Source: Motiliproteus sp963974645 (lineage in GTDB: Bacteria; Pseudomonadota; Gammaproteobacteria; Pseudomonadales; Balneatricaceae). Taken from it: 24,950 nt of DNA. Shown piece after piece: positions 7,250 through 14,774 of this stretch. Position 1 is the stretch's first letter. Every line of letters begins with the position of its first letter. Made by a program: the position numbers and the translations under genes. Below the pieces are notes generated by a model. The model was not told the origin of the DNA. It was given only the letters and a program-made list of their open reading frames with translations, and did no database searches. The DNA lies in the NCBI GenBank assembly GCA_963974645.1, contig CAXBEA010000058.1, positions 1-24,950 of the forward strand, read 5' to 3'.

Positions 7250-8179
7250 ATGTCGAAATTAATTAACAAAATCGCTATTCCCACCTTTGTTCTCAACCAT
7301 ACAGGGTTCATCACTCACTGGAATGAAGCCCTGGTCAACCTGACCGGACTCTCCAGCGAATCGATGGTCAACACCCAAAATCAGTGGCAGCCTTTCTATG
7401 CCCAGGCACGCCCTACCATGGCCGATCTAATCGTCAATGGCAGTACAGAAGATACCATTGATCAAATCTACAACAAATATCGCCGCTGCGATGTGCTTGA
7501 AGGCGCTTTTGCTGCCGAAGATTTTTTCCCAGAAGTCGGGGAGGCCGGTGAATGGCTCTCGTTTACCGCATCGCCGATTCATGACAACCAAGGCAACATC
7601 ATTGGCGCCATAGAAACTCTGCTTAATATCAGCGATCGAAAAAAGGCAGAATTAGAGCTGATCAAGCGGGAAGAGCTCTACCGTGAACTCAGCATGACCG
7701 ATGAGCTAACCAAACTGTACAACAGCCGTTACTTTTTTCAGGAACTGGAACATGAGGTTGAACGCTGCAAACGCTATCAACAACAGCTCACCCTATGCAT
7801 GTTTGACCTTGATCATTTCAAGCTGCTCAACGATACCTACGGTCACCCCTTTGGTAACCAGGTGCTGGCTGGATTCGGCAACCTGATCACGCAACATCTG
7901 CGCGCCACTGACAGTGGCTTCAGGTTCGGCGGTGAAGAGTTTGTCGTATTGATGCCATCAATTAACGACGCAATCGTTCCCAGTGAAAGAATCCGCGCAG
8001 GACTGGAAAACGTGCGCTTTCAAACCGACGATGGACTAGAAGTTCAGATCACCGTGAGCGTCGGCATCACTGCTTATATCAACGGAGATGACGCCAAGAG
8101 TTTATTAAAACGCGCAGACCAAGCGATGTACCGCTCCAAAAAAGCCGGGCGCAATCGGATTAGCTGCATCGAGAGCTGA
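7250..8179 (+). CDS. PAS-GGDEF diguanylate cyclase
   Basis: A 309-residue soluble protein with no signal peptide or membrane segment. Residues about 5-130 form a PAS sensor domain (IPTFVLNHTGFITHWNEALVNLTGL at its start, ending in ISDRKKAELELIKREELYREL, a short helical linker). Residues about 150-305 form a GGDEF domain with the active signature GGEEF at 227-231, so it should make cyclic di-GMP from two GTP. The product-inhibition I-site RxxD is present as RATD at 218-221, exactly five residues before GGEEF. DLDHFKLLNDTYGH is intact. The cytoplasmic PAS ligand cannot be told from sequence. No EAL or HD-GYP domain is attached and no effector gene is next door. Confidence 0.93.
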   Translation: MSKLINKIAIPTFVLNHTGFITHWNEALVNLTGLSSESMVNTQNQWQPFYAQARPTMADLIVNGSTEDTIDQIYNKYRRCDVLEGAFAAEDFFPEVGEAGEWLSFTASPIHDNQGNIIGAIETLLNISDRKKAELELIKREELYRELSMTDELTKLYNSRYFFQELEHEVERCKRYQQQLTLCMFDLDHFKLLNDTYGHPFGNQVLAGFGNLITQHLRATDSGFRFGGEEFVVLMPSINDAIVPSERIRAGLENVRFQTDDGLEVQITVSVGITAYINGDDAKSLLKRADQAMYRSKKAGRNRISCIES

Positions 8180-8229
8180 AACTGGCACCCAACTCAGATT
8201 TCAACCCGACGCTAACCGCCCCTACAGGG

Positions 8230-8853
8230 TTAACGCGCTTCTTTGAGCACCGGCGCAGTCTCTACTCCCGGCGCCAGAATCTCATCCAGGGTTAATTCGT
8301 AACTAGGCGCAAATACCCGTAAAAAGTAATCTATTTCTGGCTGATCGTAACCTTTAAGCCGGTTTTCAATCGACTCGGCGGCTTTAGAGAACTGTACATT
8401 ACCGTTCTGCAGCTCCATCTTGCACTTGAGGTAGGCCGTGATCGAGTCCGCCATCTTGACCAGCTGCTGATGCTCTTGAGGAAGGTTGCCCTCCATCAGA
8501 TAACGCGAAAAATCCGCCCTTAGTTCTTCCGGCAGCATCGCAACCAGCTCTTTTTCGGCAGTCAGTTCGATCTCTTTGAACGCATCGCGAATAGCCCGCG
8601 AATGGTATTTAACCGGGGTGATCAGATCCGAGCAGACCGCCTCAACCGAATCGTGGTAAAGCGCGGCAACCACCACCGCATTAACATCAACATTGCCGCC
8701 GTAGATCCGATTACGAATCACCGCCAGCGCATGGGCGATAGTCGCTACATCCCAGGAGTGCTCTTTAACGTTTTCGGGTACCGTATTACGCTTGAGGCCC
8801 CAACGAATCACCCAACGCAACTTGTCGATATAAGCAAAGAAATGGCTGGTCAC
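8230..8853 (-). CDS. yfbR: 5'-deoxynucleotidase YfbR
   Basis: A 207-residue HD-domain phosphohydrolase that removes phosphate from deoxyribonucleoside 5'-monophosphates, close in sequence and length to E. coli YfbR. The metal ligands line up: H32 in EHSWDVA, H67-D68 in ALYHDSVE, and D136 in VKMADSI. The phrases RNTVPENVKEHS and LITPVKYH are also typical. The frame extends to a GTG at 8871, but I chose the GTG at 8853 because GAGAGG then lies about eight bases upstream and the product begins MTSHFFAYI, matching the family start. It converges on the diguanylate cyclase gene with about 50 bases between them. Confidence 0.93.
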   Translation of the reverse strand: MTSHFFAYIDKLRWVIRWGLKRNTVPENVKEHSWDVATIAHALAVIRNRIYGGNVDVNAVVVAALYHDSVEAVCSDLITPVKYHSRAIRDAFKEIELTAEKELVAMLPEELRADFSRYLMEGNLPQEHQQLVKMADSITAYLKCKMELQNGNVQFSKAAESIENRLKGYDQPEIDYFLRVFAPSYELTLDEILAPGVETAPVLKEAR

Positions 8854-9049
8854 TGTGGTTTCCTCTCTCACGTAAGATCAAGCCGAGGCGCGGTCACGCC
8901 AAGCAGCCGCCATCATAACAGCATCGGCGGGCATAGCACGCGCTAGCGCAGTGGCAAGCTGCAAACACAAACCAACCCGCGACAACAGTTGCACCCAACC
9001 CACCTTCCTGCTGCAATAGCCAGTATCAATCGCTAACCCTGGACACCCG

Positions 9050-9823
9050 ATGCTGACGAGCCTGTTTCAACCCAAACCGCTACTGGATGATGACTCGGCC
9101 GACTGGATCTGCCAGCAGTTTGGCTGGATTTTGCAGCAGTTCGATTCTGCCTATTTTCGCCAACAGACCCCCTTGGTACTGCCTACTAACGACTTTTTCC
9201 CAGGTCGTGCCGACAGCCATCAGGCGATGGCGGGATTACTGTTTGAACGGGTTAAGGAGTACGCAGGCCTGACACATTGGCCCACCGAACTGTTCGATGC
9301 CCGCGAACAGCCCGACGAGCTTCCCAAGCGCCTTGCTCTGCCGGCACAGCGCGGCGAGCAGCTGCCCGACCCTCTACCCATACCCGGCCACAATAGCCAA
9401 CCACTCGCGGTCTACTTCAACCCGGCCCAGGTTAACGACCCCCAGGCGATGGTTAGCAGCTTCGCCCAGGCAATCGCTAATGCCTTGGCGCAACAGGCCA
9501 CGGAGCCGCCACAACTTACCGCCGAGCAATGGCCGCTGCTGGTGGAGCTGGTCGCGATCTATTTAGGCTTTGGAGTCCCCATGACCAACAGCGCCTTCGC
9601 TTTTGCCGGGGGCTGTGGCGGTTGCAGCGCGCGAGCGGCGCAGCGGCAGGCGTTTTTATCTCAGGATGAAGCGCTGTTCGGGCTAGCGCTGTTTTGCCAG
9701 TTAAAACGGATCGAGACGAAGGCGGTCGTGCCGCATCTAAAACCACACCTGAAGAAACTCTACAAACGCGCCACCCATCAGCTACAGCAGAACGACGCGT
9801 TTAAGCAGCTGGAGCTCGCTTAA
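9050..9823 (+). CDS. Conserved-looking hypothetical protein with a CGGC motif
   Basis: I do not recognise this 257-residue protein. It has no signal peptide or clear membrane segment. Visible features are an aromatic, glutamine-rich N-terminus (WICQQFGWILQQF), the phrase LVLPTNDFFPG near 42-52, YFNPAQVNDPQAMVSSFAQA near 122-141, a hydrophobic helix LLVELVAIYLGFGVP near 163-177, and a glycine/cysteine turn AGGCGGCSARA with C189 and C192, followed by a basic C-terminal helix. The codon use resembles the neighbours, so it is very likely a real gene. ATG 9050 has only a weak GGA upstream. Its stop shares a TTAA with the stop of the convergent next gene. A CxxC pair may bind metal or form a disulphide, but this is a guess. 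Confidence 0.8.
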   Translation: MLTSLFQPKPLLDDDSADWICQQFGWILQQFDSAYFRQQTPLVLPTNDFFPGRADSHQAMAGLLFERVKEYAGLTHWPTELFDAREQPDELPKRLALPAQRGEQLPDPLPIPGHNSQPLAVYFNPAQVNDPQAMVSSFAQAIANALAQQATEPPQLTAEQWPLLVELVAIYLGFGVPMTNSAFAFAGGCGGCSARAAQRQAFLSQDEALFGLALFCQLKRIETKAVVPHLKPHLKKLYKRATHQLQQNDAFKQLELA

Positions 9824-10266
9824 CCACGCTGGCTGTGATCAGCCATCCACTGCAGCCGTTCCTGGCAACGATGGCCGTGAAAACTCAGACTGATCAGCAG
9901 CTCGGCCAGCGGCTCGGACCACTCTTCGCGACTCAGCAGGCCGATATCATCCAGCCAAGCCTGCTCTGCCTGCTGTAGCCTTGAAAACACCGCATCCAAG
10001 CCCTGCAGCCGAATCAACCAGCGATCGGTCAGGCTATCGATAAACTCCCGATCAGGATTACCCGCCTTCGGCATCCCCCCTTCGCTCAGCACCTCCTGAC
10101 GAAACTCGGCCATCAGTCCTTCGCGCTCGCAGGCCAGCTCGCGTAACTCTTCGGCCATCGCCTGCGGGAGCCCCTCGAGTCCTGCCAGATCACGGTAGCG
10201 GTCGCTCAGCTCAACCCCGCGGGCAGAGAGGCTGTGGAGCATGACATTGTGTTGTTGGTCCAGCAT
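9820..10266 (-). CDS. Hypothetical protein, helical
   Basis: I do not recognise this 148-residue acidic, leucine- and glutamate-rich protein. It looks almost entirely alpha-helical (LPQAMAEELRELACEREGLM, then LDAVFSRLQQAEQAWLDDIG), with no signal peptide or membrane segment. AGAGGG seven bases before ATG 10266 is a good ribosome binding site. Its stop codon and that of the facing 257-residue gene overlap within TTAA (9820-9823), leaving no spacer. The lipid-kinase gene lies upstream on the same strand with a 33-base gap, so the two may be co-transcribed. Confidence 0.75.
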   Translation of the reverse strand: MLDQQHNVMLHSLSARGVELSDRYRDLAGLEGLPQAMAEELRELACEREGLMAEFRQEVLSEGGMPKAGNPDREFIDSLTDRWLIRLQGLDAVFSRLQQAEQAWLDDIGLLSREEWSEPLAELLISLSFHGHRCQERLQWMADHSQRG

Positions 10267-10299
10267 CTGCGTGCCCTCTAGTCCCTTAATTAGCTCTTA

Positions 10300-11196
10300 T
10301 TAGCTAGTAGTTCGGTGGGGCGCTGGCGAATATCCAGAAGGCAAGAGCACGCTCAACGCCCGAGCCTCGATCCTAAACTCGACCGGTGAACGCCCAAAAC
10401 GCTCACCATCGGCGGTCACTTTTAGCCGCCTTCGAGTCAGCACCCGACACTGCTGCACATGTTCTACCCGCACCAGCCTGGGGTCAAGCGGTCGCCCTAA
10501 GCGCGCAGCCAACCAAGCCCATAGCACTTTAGGGATGGGCCGTGCCCGTATCGCCACCAGGGTTAACGAGCCGGTATTAAAGCCCGCACCCTCAATACGG
10601 TGACCGCCACCAAAATAGCCCCCATTGGCGACGGCAACCTCAAGCCAGGTGCCATAAAAAACCTTTCCATCGGCTTCGATGCGGGCACTAAAACGGCGCC
10701 GTCCGGCGATGACTTTCAGCAACCGACGCAGATAACTGTAGCCTCCCCAGAACCGTTTGTGCTCATGCCCCAGCGACCAGGCGACCTCTGCACCGAGACC
10801 TATATGCGCCACATTCAAAAATATTCGGCCATTCAGGCGACCCACATCCAGGGTCTGTAACCGTCCTGAGTTAAGCAGCCGACAGGCCTGGTCGGGGTCT
10901 GTCGCGATACCCAGCCCTCGGGCAAAATCATTAGCCGTTCCTGCAGGCAGCAACGCCATCGGCCAACCCTGTTCCACGCAAAAATAGGCCACACTGCTGG
11001 CCGTTCCATCCCCCCCCAGCGCCAGAACCCGATCGCCTGGAGCCAGCGCGGCCATCAACGCCTCTTTCCAACCGGGTTGAGACAGGTCAAACACCCCAGC
11101 AAGACTGATCGAGTGGCGCTCCAGTGCGCTGCACCAGATATCATAGCGCTGCGGATTCGAGAGTAGACTCTGATGGGCGACCAGATGGTAGTTCAG
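10300..11196 (-). CDS. YegS/DAGK-family lipid kinase, probable CTG start
   Basis: A diacylglycerol-kinase catalytic-domain protein of the YegS/BmrU type, which phosphorylates lipids with ATP at the membrane surface. The nucleotide motif LALGGDGT is clear (GGDGT at 61-65 of the long form), followed by LLPAGTANDFARGLGI and a second lobe with NVAHIGLGAEV and NGGYFGGGHRIEG. From the first GTG (11094) the protein has only 264 residues and lacks the first strand and helix of the fold. The frame stays open upstream and reads as plausible protein. A CTG at 11194-11196 lies nine bases after AGAGGAG and gives 298 residues, the usual family length. No ATG, GTG or TTG lies between 11094 and the upstream stop at 11248. 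The start is inferred. Confidence 0.82.
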   Translation of the reverse strand: MNYHLVAHQSLLSNPQRYDIWCSALERHSISLAGVFDLSQPGWKEALMAALAPGDRVLALGGDGTASSVAYFCVEQGWPMALLPAGTANDFARGLGIATDPDQACRLLNSGRLQTLDVGRLNGRIFLNVAHIGLGAEVAWSLGHEHKRFWGGYSYLRRLLKVIAGRRRFSARIEADGKVFYGTWLEVAVANGGYFGGGHRIEGAGFNTGSLTLVAIRARPIPKVLWAWLAARLGRPLDPRLVRVEHVQQCRVLTRRRLKVTADGERFGRSPVEFRIEARALSVLLPSGYSPAPHRTTS

Positions 11197-11247
11197 GCTG
11201 AAAGACTCCTCTAGCGATGGGGCTGTAGACTGTTGAGTACGCCTTAC

Positions 11248-11610
11248 TTAGCCTCCAGACTTTTTAACCTGATAGCCTTCCGCCTGCAATAGCTCGACCA
11301 ACAAATCTCGCTGATCGCCCTGGATCTCGATCACGCCCTCTTTGACCGAGCCACCGCTGCTAGTGCGCTGCTTGAGTTTTTTCGCCAGCTGTTTCAACTC
11401 TATCGCAGTCAAGGGGACACCACTGATCAACGTCACCCCCTTTCCTTTACGCCCCTTGGTTTCGCGACTGACACGGACGATACCATCACCGGACTGAACC
11501 CTTTGTTGGCCACAGCAGCACGTGGAAACTGGCTGGGAACAGTCCGGACACATCCGCCCTTGGTCCGTCGAATAGACCAGACCACCCAATGAACTCAAGC
11601 CTTTTGACAT
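11248..11610 (-). CDS. yciH: Translation initiation factor SUI1/eIF1 homologue YciH
   Basis: A 120-residue SUI1-domain protein. The C-terminal half (KGVTLISGVPLTAIELKQL, then SGGSVKEGVIEIQGDQRD and LLQAEGYQVKKSGG) is the eIF1 fold. Bacterial YciH is thought to influence start-site fidelity at the ribosome, as eIF1 does in eukaryotes. The N-terminal half has a cysteine cluster CPDCSQPVSTCCCGQQ that may bind zinc. Three possible starts run together (GTG, ATG, ATG). I chose the last ATG (11610) because AGGAG then lies five bases upstream. arfB, another ribosome-associated gene, lies just upstream on the same strand. Confidence 0.93.
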   Translation of the reverse strand: MSKGLSSLGGLVYSTDQGRMCPDCSQPVSTCCCGQQRVQSGDGIVRVSRETKGRKGKGVTLISGVPLTAIELKQLAKKLKQRTSSGGSVKEGVIEIQGDQRDLLVELLQAEGYQVKKSGG

Positions 11611-11660
11611 CATCACTCCTGCTCGTTGTCGTGGTTAGTCATCGCGGCTATTCATCCCGG

Positions 11661-12080
11661 CTATTCATTCCTAACCTGACCGCGCAATGACTTGGTTTTA
11701 CTATGCTGGGTCTTACGATCCATCCGTTTGCGCTGCGAGCTGCGGCTGGGCTTGGTCGGGACCCGCTTTTTATCGGTATGAGCAACACTGCGGATCAGCT
11801 CGGCCAGCCGTTGCAGTACCGCCTCTCGGTTCTTTTCCTGGGTCCGAAACTGTTGCCCCTTGAGTACGATCACGCCCTGCTTGGTAATCCGGCTATCGGA
11901 CAGCTCTAGCAAGCGCTGTTTATAAAAGTCCGGTAACGAAGATGCATTTATATCAAATCGTAAGTGAATCGCAGAAGATACTTTGTTGACGTTTTGACCG
12001 CCTGCGCCCTGCGCCCTGATCGCGGTCAACTCAATCTCATCGTCGGCCAGCTCAACGGTGTTGCTAATCGGCAGGCTCAA
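11661..12080 (-). CDS. arfB: Alternative ribosome-rescue factor ArfB (YaeJ)
   Basis: A 139-residue peptidyl-tRNA hydrolase that frees stalled ribosomes without a stop codon. The catalytic GGQ sits at 27-29 within ITAIRAQGAGGQ-like sequence (here LTAIRAQGAGGQNVNKVSSA), followed by IHLRFDI. The C-terminal 35 residues are strongly basic (KKRVPTKPSRSSQRKRMDRK), the tail that enters the mRNA channel. The length equals that of E. coli ArfB. The start is a TTG at 12080 that overlaps the upstream stop as TTGA; GAGG lies nine bases before it. Alignment of the N-terminus with known ArfB proteins supports this start. Confidence 0.94.
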   Translation of the reverse strand: MSLPISNTVELADDEIELTAIRAQGAGGQNVNKVSSAIHLRFDINASSLPDFYKQRLLELSDSRITKQGVIVLKGQQFRTQEKNREAVLQRLAELIRSVAHTDKKRVPTKPSRSSQRKRMDRKTQHSKTKSLRGQVRNE

Positions 12081-12463
12081 TACCCTTTCACCTCATGGAT
12101 CTCCATCCGTTCGCTAGCGGCAATACTCACCCGTTGTCCATAGAGGGTGACAAAACTGCGCCCCTCGACATCCCCCTTGTACGCCTGATACTCAACCACT
12201 TCACCACTGGTGGCGCTGATCACCCGCACCTGCAGCAGGGTACGATTATCCGACCAGCGGTAGCCCAGAAATACAGCCGAAGCCAGCAGTGACAGCACGC
12301 ACAACCCCAACGCCAGCATTCGCACCGGAGAACCGAGCAGCGAAGGCCGTTCAGCGGCCACCTCAATTACGCGCATGGAGGAGGTCTGCTGCCTGCGCTT
12401 AAACCGGATAAACAGATAACAGCCAAAAACCACCAGCGCGGTGACAAGAATTTTAGTCAGCAT
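12077..12463 (-). CDS. Hypothetical membrane protein upstream of arfB
   Basis: I do not recognise this 128-residue protein. It has two likely membrane segments, ILVTALVVFGCYLFI near 5-19 and MLALGLCVLSLLASAVFLGY near 49-68. They are separated by a short basic cytoplasmic stretch (RFKRRQQTSS) and followed by a 60-residue domain rich in beta strands (LLQVRVISATSGEVVEYQAY, then GRSFVTLYGQRVSIAASERM) that probably faces the periplasm. ATG 12463 has a weak GAAG upstream. Its stop overlaps the TTG start of arfB by four bases, so arfB translation is probably coupled to it. Whether it works with ArfB is unknown. Confidence 0.8.
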   Translation of the reverse strand: MLTKILVTALVVFGCYLFIRFKRRQQTSSMRVIEVAAERPSLLGSPVRMLALGLCVLSLLASAVFLGYRWSDNRTLLQVRVISATSGEVVEYQAYKGDVEGRSFVTLYGQRVSIAASERMEIHEVKGY

Positions 12464-12598
12464 TGTTGCAAATCTTCAAATAGGCCCCATCATCGGAGCA
12501 TGACTCGGAAACAGCAGGCATCATAACATGCGTATCTGCTGCTGCCTCTTTAACCCGCAGTTTTGAAAGGAGCGAGGCTCGCGCCAAGCGGAGCCCGA

Positions 12599-13450
12599 TT
12601 GACTGGGAAAGCAACCTTGACAGCCTCTGCACCACCCCCTGAATCAGCCACCGATCCTTCCCTTGATTCCTCTCCAGCCGTTGCCTTGGTGTCCCGCCAA
12701 GAGCGGCATCAAGCGATGCTCGAGGGCGCCCGAGCCACCCTGCCGCTGATCGTCGGGGCGATTCCGTTCGGCATCCTGTTTGGCACCCTGGCAGGTCCCA
12801 GCGGACTATCCCTGGCTGGCACCCTGGCAATGTCGCTGATTGTTTTTGCCGGTTCAGCCCAATTTATCGTACTAGGCCTGCTGGCCAGTGGCGCCGGGAT
12901 CGGCGTCATCATCGCCACCACCTTCGTCGTCAACCTGCGTCATCTGCTCTACTCTGCCGCGCTAGTCGACAGGGTGCGCCACCTACCGCAGTATTGGCGG
13001 GCTCCGATGGCCTTTTTCCTCACCGACGAAACCTTTGCCGCCGTCTCCAGCCGGATGCTTCAGGATCAGGATATCGCCCGCCAACGCGCGCTCAATCACT
13101 GGTATTACCTGGGCTCGGCACTGGCGATGTATGGTAACTGGCAGCTCTGCACTTGGCTCGGCGTGGCGTTGGGCGAGGTGTTCCCCGACATGACCGGCTG
13201 GGGGCTCGACTTTGCGATGTCGGTAACCTTTATCGGTATGGTTGCCCCCTATCTGCGCCAACAGGGACGCTGGAACGCGCCGATGTTGATCTGTGTCATC
13301 GGCGCGGGGCTGATGGCGCTGGCAACCTGGCAACTGCCGCATAAACTGGGACTGATCGCAGCAGCGCTAACCGGCATAGCGCTGGGCTATTCCGCCTATC
13401 TATGGCGACAACAGCAATCCCAATCTACGCTGGAGAGTGGCGATGAATGA
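12599..13450 (+). CDS. azlC: Branched-chain amino acid exporter large subunit, AzlC family
   Basis: A membrane protein of about 283 residues, the AzlC/BrnF half of a two-part exporter for branched-chain amino acids or related compounds. The family signature GAIPFGILFGTLAG, then SLIVFAGSAQFIVLGLL and VVNLRHLLYSAAL, is clear, followed by FFLTDETFAA. Several further membrane segments follow. The start is uncertain. I chose TTG 12599, which has GCGGAG five bases upstream, and which leaves a proline/serine-rich soluble N-terminus. Other candidates are TTG 12563, TTG 12617, GTG 12689 and ATG 12716. azlD follows with overlapping ends. The 135-base gap to the divergent membrane-protein gene holds the likely promoters. 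Confidence 0.9.
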   Translation: MTGKATLTASAPPPESATDPSLDSSPAVALVSRQERHQAMLEGARATLPLIVGAIPFGILFGTLAGPSGLSLAGTLAMSLIVFAGSAQFIVLGLLASGAGIGVIIATTFVVNLRHLLYSAALVDRVRHLPQYWRAPMAFFLTDETFAAVSSRMLQDQDIARQRALNHWYYLGSALAMYGNWQLCTWLGVALGEVFPDMTGWGLDFAMSVTFIGMVAPYLRQQGRWNAPMLICVIGAGLMALATWQLPHKLGLIAAALTGIALGYSAYLWRQQQSQSTLESGDE

Positions 13451-13760
13451 GTTCGCGCTGATTCTGGGCATGTTTAGCGTCACCTTCGGGGTTCGCTATA
13501 TCCTGTGGGGAACGGCGGGCAGATTCCGTTTTCCCGGCTGGCTGTCCACCGCCCTCGGATTCGTCCCTGCGGCGGTGCTAACGGCGATTATCATCCCCTC
13601 GGTACTGATGCCCGACGGCCAACAGCTGGACCTGAGCTTTAGCAACGCCTATCTGCTAGCGGCTATCTGTGCTTTGATTATCGCTCTATGGCGCAATAAC
13701 CTGATGCTCACGATTCTGGTTGGCATGGGTATTTTTATGCTTCTAAAATGGGGGCTCTAA
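13443..13760 (+). CDS. azlD: Branched-chain amino acid exporter small subunit, AzlD family
   Basis: A 105-residue protein with four likely membrane segments: ALILGMFSVTFGVRYIL, LGFVPAAVLTAIIIPSVLM, AYLLAAICALIIALW and MLTILVGMGIFMLLKW. Size and pattern fit AzlD/BrnE, the small partner that AzlC-type exporters need. ATG 13443 is preferred over the GTG at 13437 because GGAGAG lies about seven bases upstream. It overlaps the azlC stop by eight bases (ATGAATGA), so translation of the two subunits is probably coupled. Confidence 0.92.
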   Translation: MNEFALILGMFSVTFGVRYILWGTAGRFRFPGWLSTALGFVPAAVLTAIIIPSVLMPDGQQLDLSFSNAYLLAAICALIIALWRNNLMLTILVGMGIFMLLKWGL

Positions 13761-13896
13761 TAAAAAGGAGCCGCTATTAAAACAGGGGCTCTAGTATCAG
13801 GATGGTTCAAGCCACTTCCAGCGTACAATACTCGCTCTCGACGCCAACCATTTACCTAACCTTTGCCTTACATTCGCCTAACACTATGGACAACTG

Positions 13897-14772
13897 ATGT
13901 TTATCGTTCTCAAACAAGCCGCCTACTTCGCTCGGCAGCACGCCCAACCCTTGCTGCTGATCGCCCTGCTGCTGAGCCTTCCCAGCTGGATCATCGACTA
14001 CAGCCTGGCACCTGCAGCGCCTACAGAGGGCGAAACCGATCTACTGGGCCTCAGCCTCAGTCTGCTGCTGACCGCGTTCGCGGTGGTGCAGTTTGCCGCA
14101 GCGATGATCTATATCCACCAGCAGGTGCTCGGCCAGCCTGCCAGCGCCATCGAAGCGATAGGGCTGGCTATCAACCGAATCGGGCCGCTGCTGCTGATCA
14201 ACCTGCTGATGGCGCTCGCTATCGGCCTGGGCCTGTTGCTACTGATCGCGCCCGGCATCTATATCGCCTATAAACTGATGTTTGGTGAGTTTTATCTGCT
14301 CTTCCATGGCCAGTCTGCCCTCCAGTCACTTCGCCGCAGCTATCAGGACAATACCGATCTATCCGACAAGCTGCTGCCGCCTTTGCTGTTCTGGGGAGGG
14401 CTGGTGGCAACCGCATCCATTAGCCAGCAGATGCTACTCCAACAAGCGCAGGACAGCTTCATCATCAAACCGCTGTTTGAAGCGCTGTCGATCGCGCTGA
14501 TGCTCTGGGGCTGGGCGCTGATGTACCGGCTGTATCAACTCTATATCCAGCCGACCGCGACTGCCGCTGTGCCGAAAGTCACCGCTCCAGAAAACCCTGC
14601 CCCGGAAACCATTGATCCAGAAACTCCAGCGCCAGAAACTATTAACCCAGAAACCAAAACTCCAGAAATTGCCGATCAAGAAACAACAACACCCGAATCG
14701 GCAGCTAGCAACGCTGCTGAGCAACAAACTGAGACAACTGACACTGACGCTGAAAAACCCAGAAAGGAGTAA
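13897..14772 (+). CDS. YciC-like (UPF0259) inner-membrane protein with a repetitive tail
   Basis: A 291-residue membrane protein. The first 220 residues hold about five or six hydrophobic segments (for example PLLLIALLLSLPSWIIDY, LLINLLMALAIGLGLLLLIAP and ALSIALMLWGWALMYRLY) and resemble the YciC/UPF0259 family of unknown function, including the phrase APGIYIAYKLMF. From residue 231 the chain changes to a soluble, acidic tail made of eight pentads of the form PETxx (PENPA, PETID, PETPA, PETIN, PETKT, PEIAD, QETTT, PESAA) and then a charged end. E. coli YciC has no such tail. ATG 13897 has no obvious ribosome binding site. The next gene begins two bases after the stop. Confidence 0.8.
   Translation: MFIVLKQAAYFARQHAQPLLLIALLLSLPSWIIDYSLAPAAPTEGETDLLGLSLSLLLTAFAVVQFAAAMIYIHQQVLGQPASAIEAIGLAINRIGPLLLINLLMALAIGLGLLLLIAPGIYIAYKLMFGEFYLLFHGQSALQSLRRSYQDNTDLSDKLLPPLLFWGGLVATASISQQMLLQQAQDSFIIKPLFEALSIALMLWGWALMYRLYQLYIQPTATAAVPKVTAPENPAPETIDPETPAPETINPETKTPEIADQETTTPESAASNAAEQQTETTDTDAEKPRKE
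14587..14706 (+). repeat. Eight 15-bp tandem repeats coding for PETxx pentads
   Basis: Eight consecutive in-frame 15-base units begin at 14587, 14602, 14617, 14632, 14647, 14662, 14677 and 14692. Most start CCAGAAAC or CCGGAAAC and code for P-E-T plus two variable residues. Copy-number change would keep the frame. Confidence 0.88.
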
Positions 14773-14774
14773 CG

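Noticed and set aside
8210..8235. Inverted repeat CGCTAACC / GGTTAACG between the diguanylate cyclase and yfbR ends
   Set aside because: It has one mismatch, no T tract, and its right arm enters the yfbR coding end, so it is too weak to call a terminator.
8940..8949. Ten-base palindrome GCGCTAGCGC in the yfbR upstream region
   Set aside because: A short GC-rich palindrome without flanking support, likely to occur by chance in DNA of this composition.
13750..13795. Repeated GGGGCTCTA and a GAGCC/GGCTC pair after azlD
   Set aside because: The stem is only five bases with a long loop and no T tract, so I did not call a terminator.
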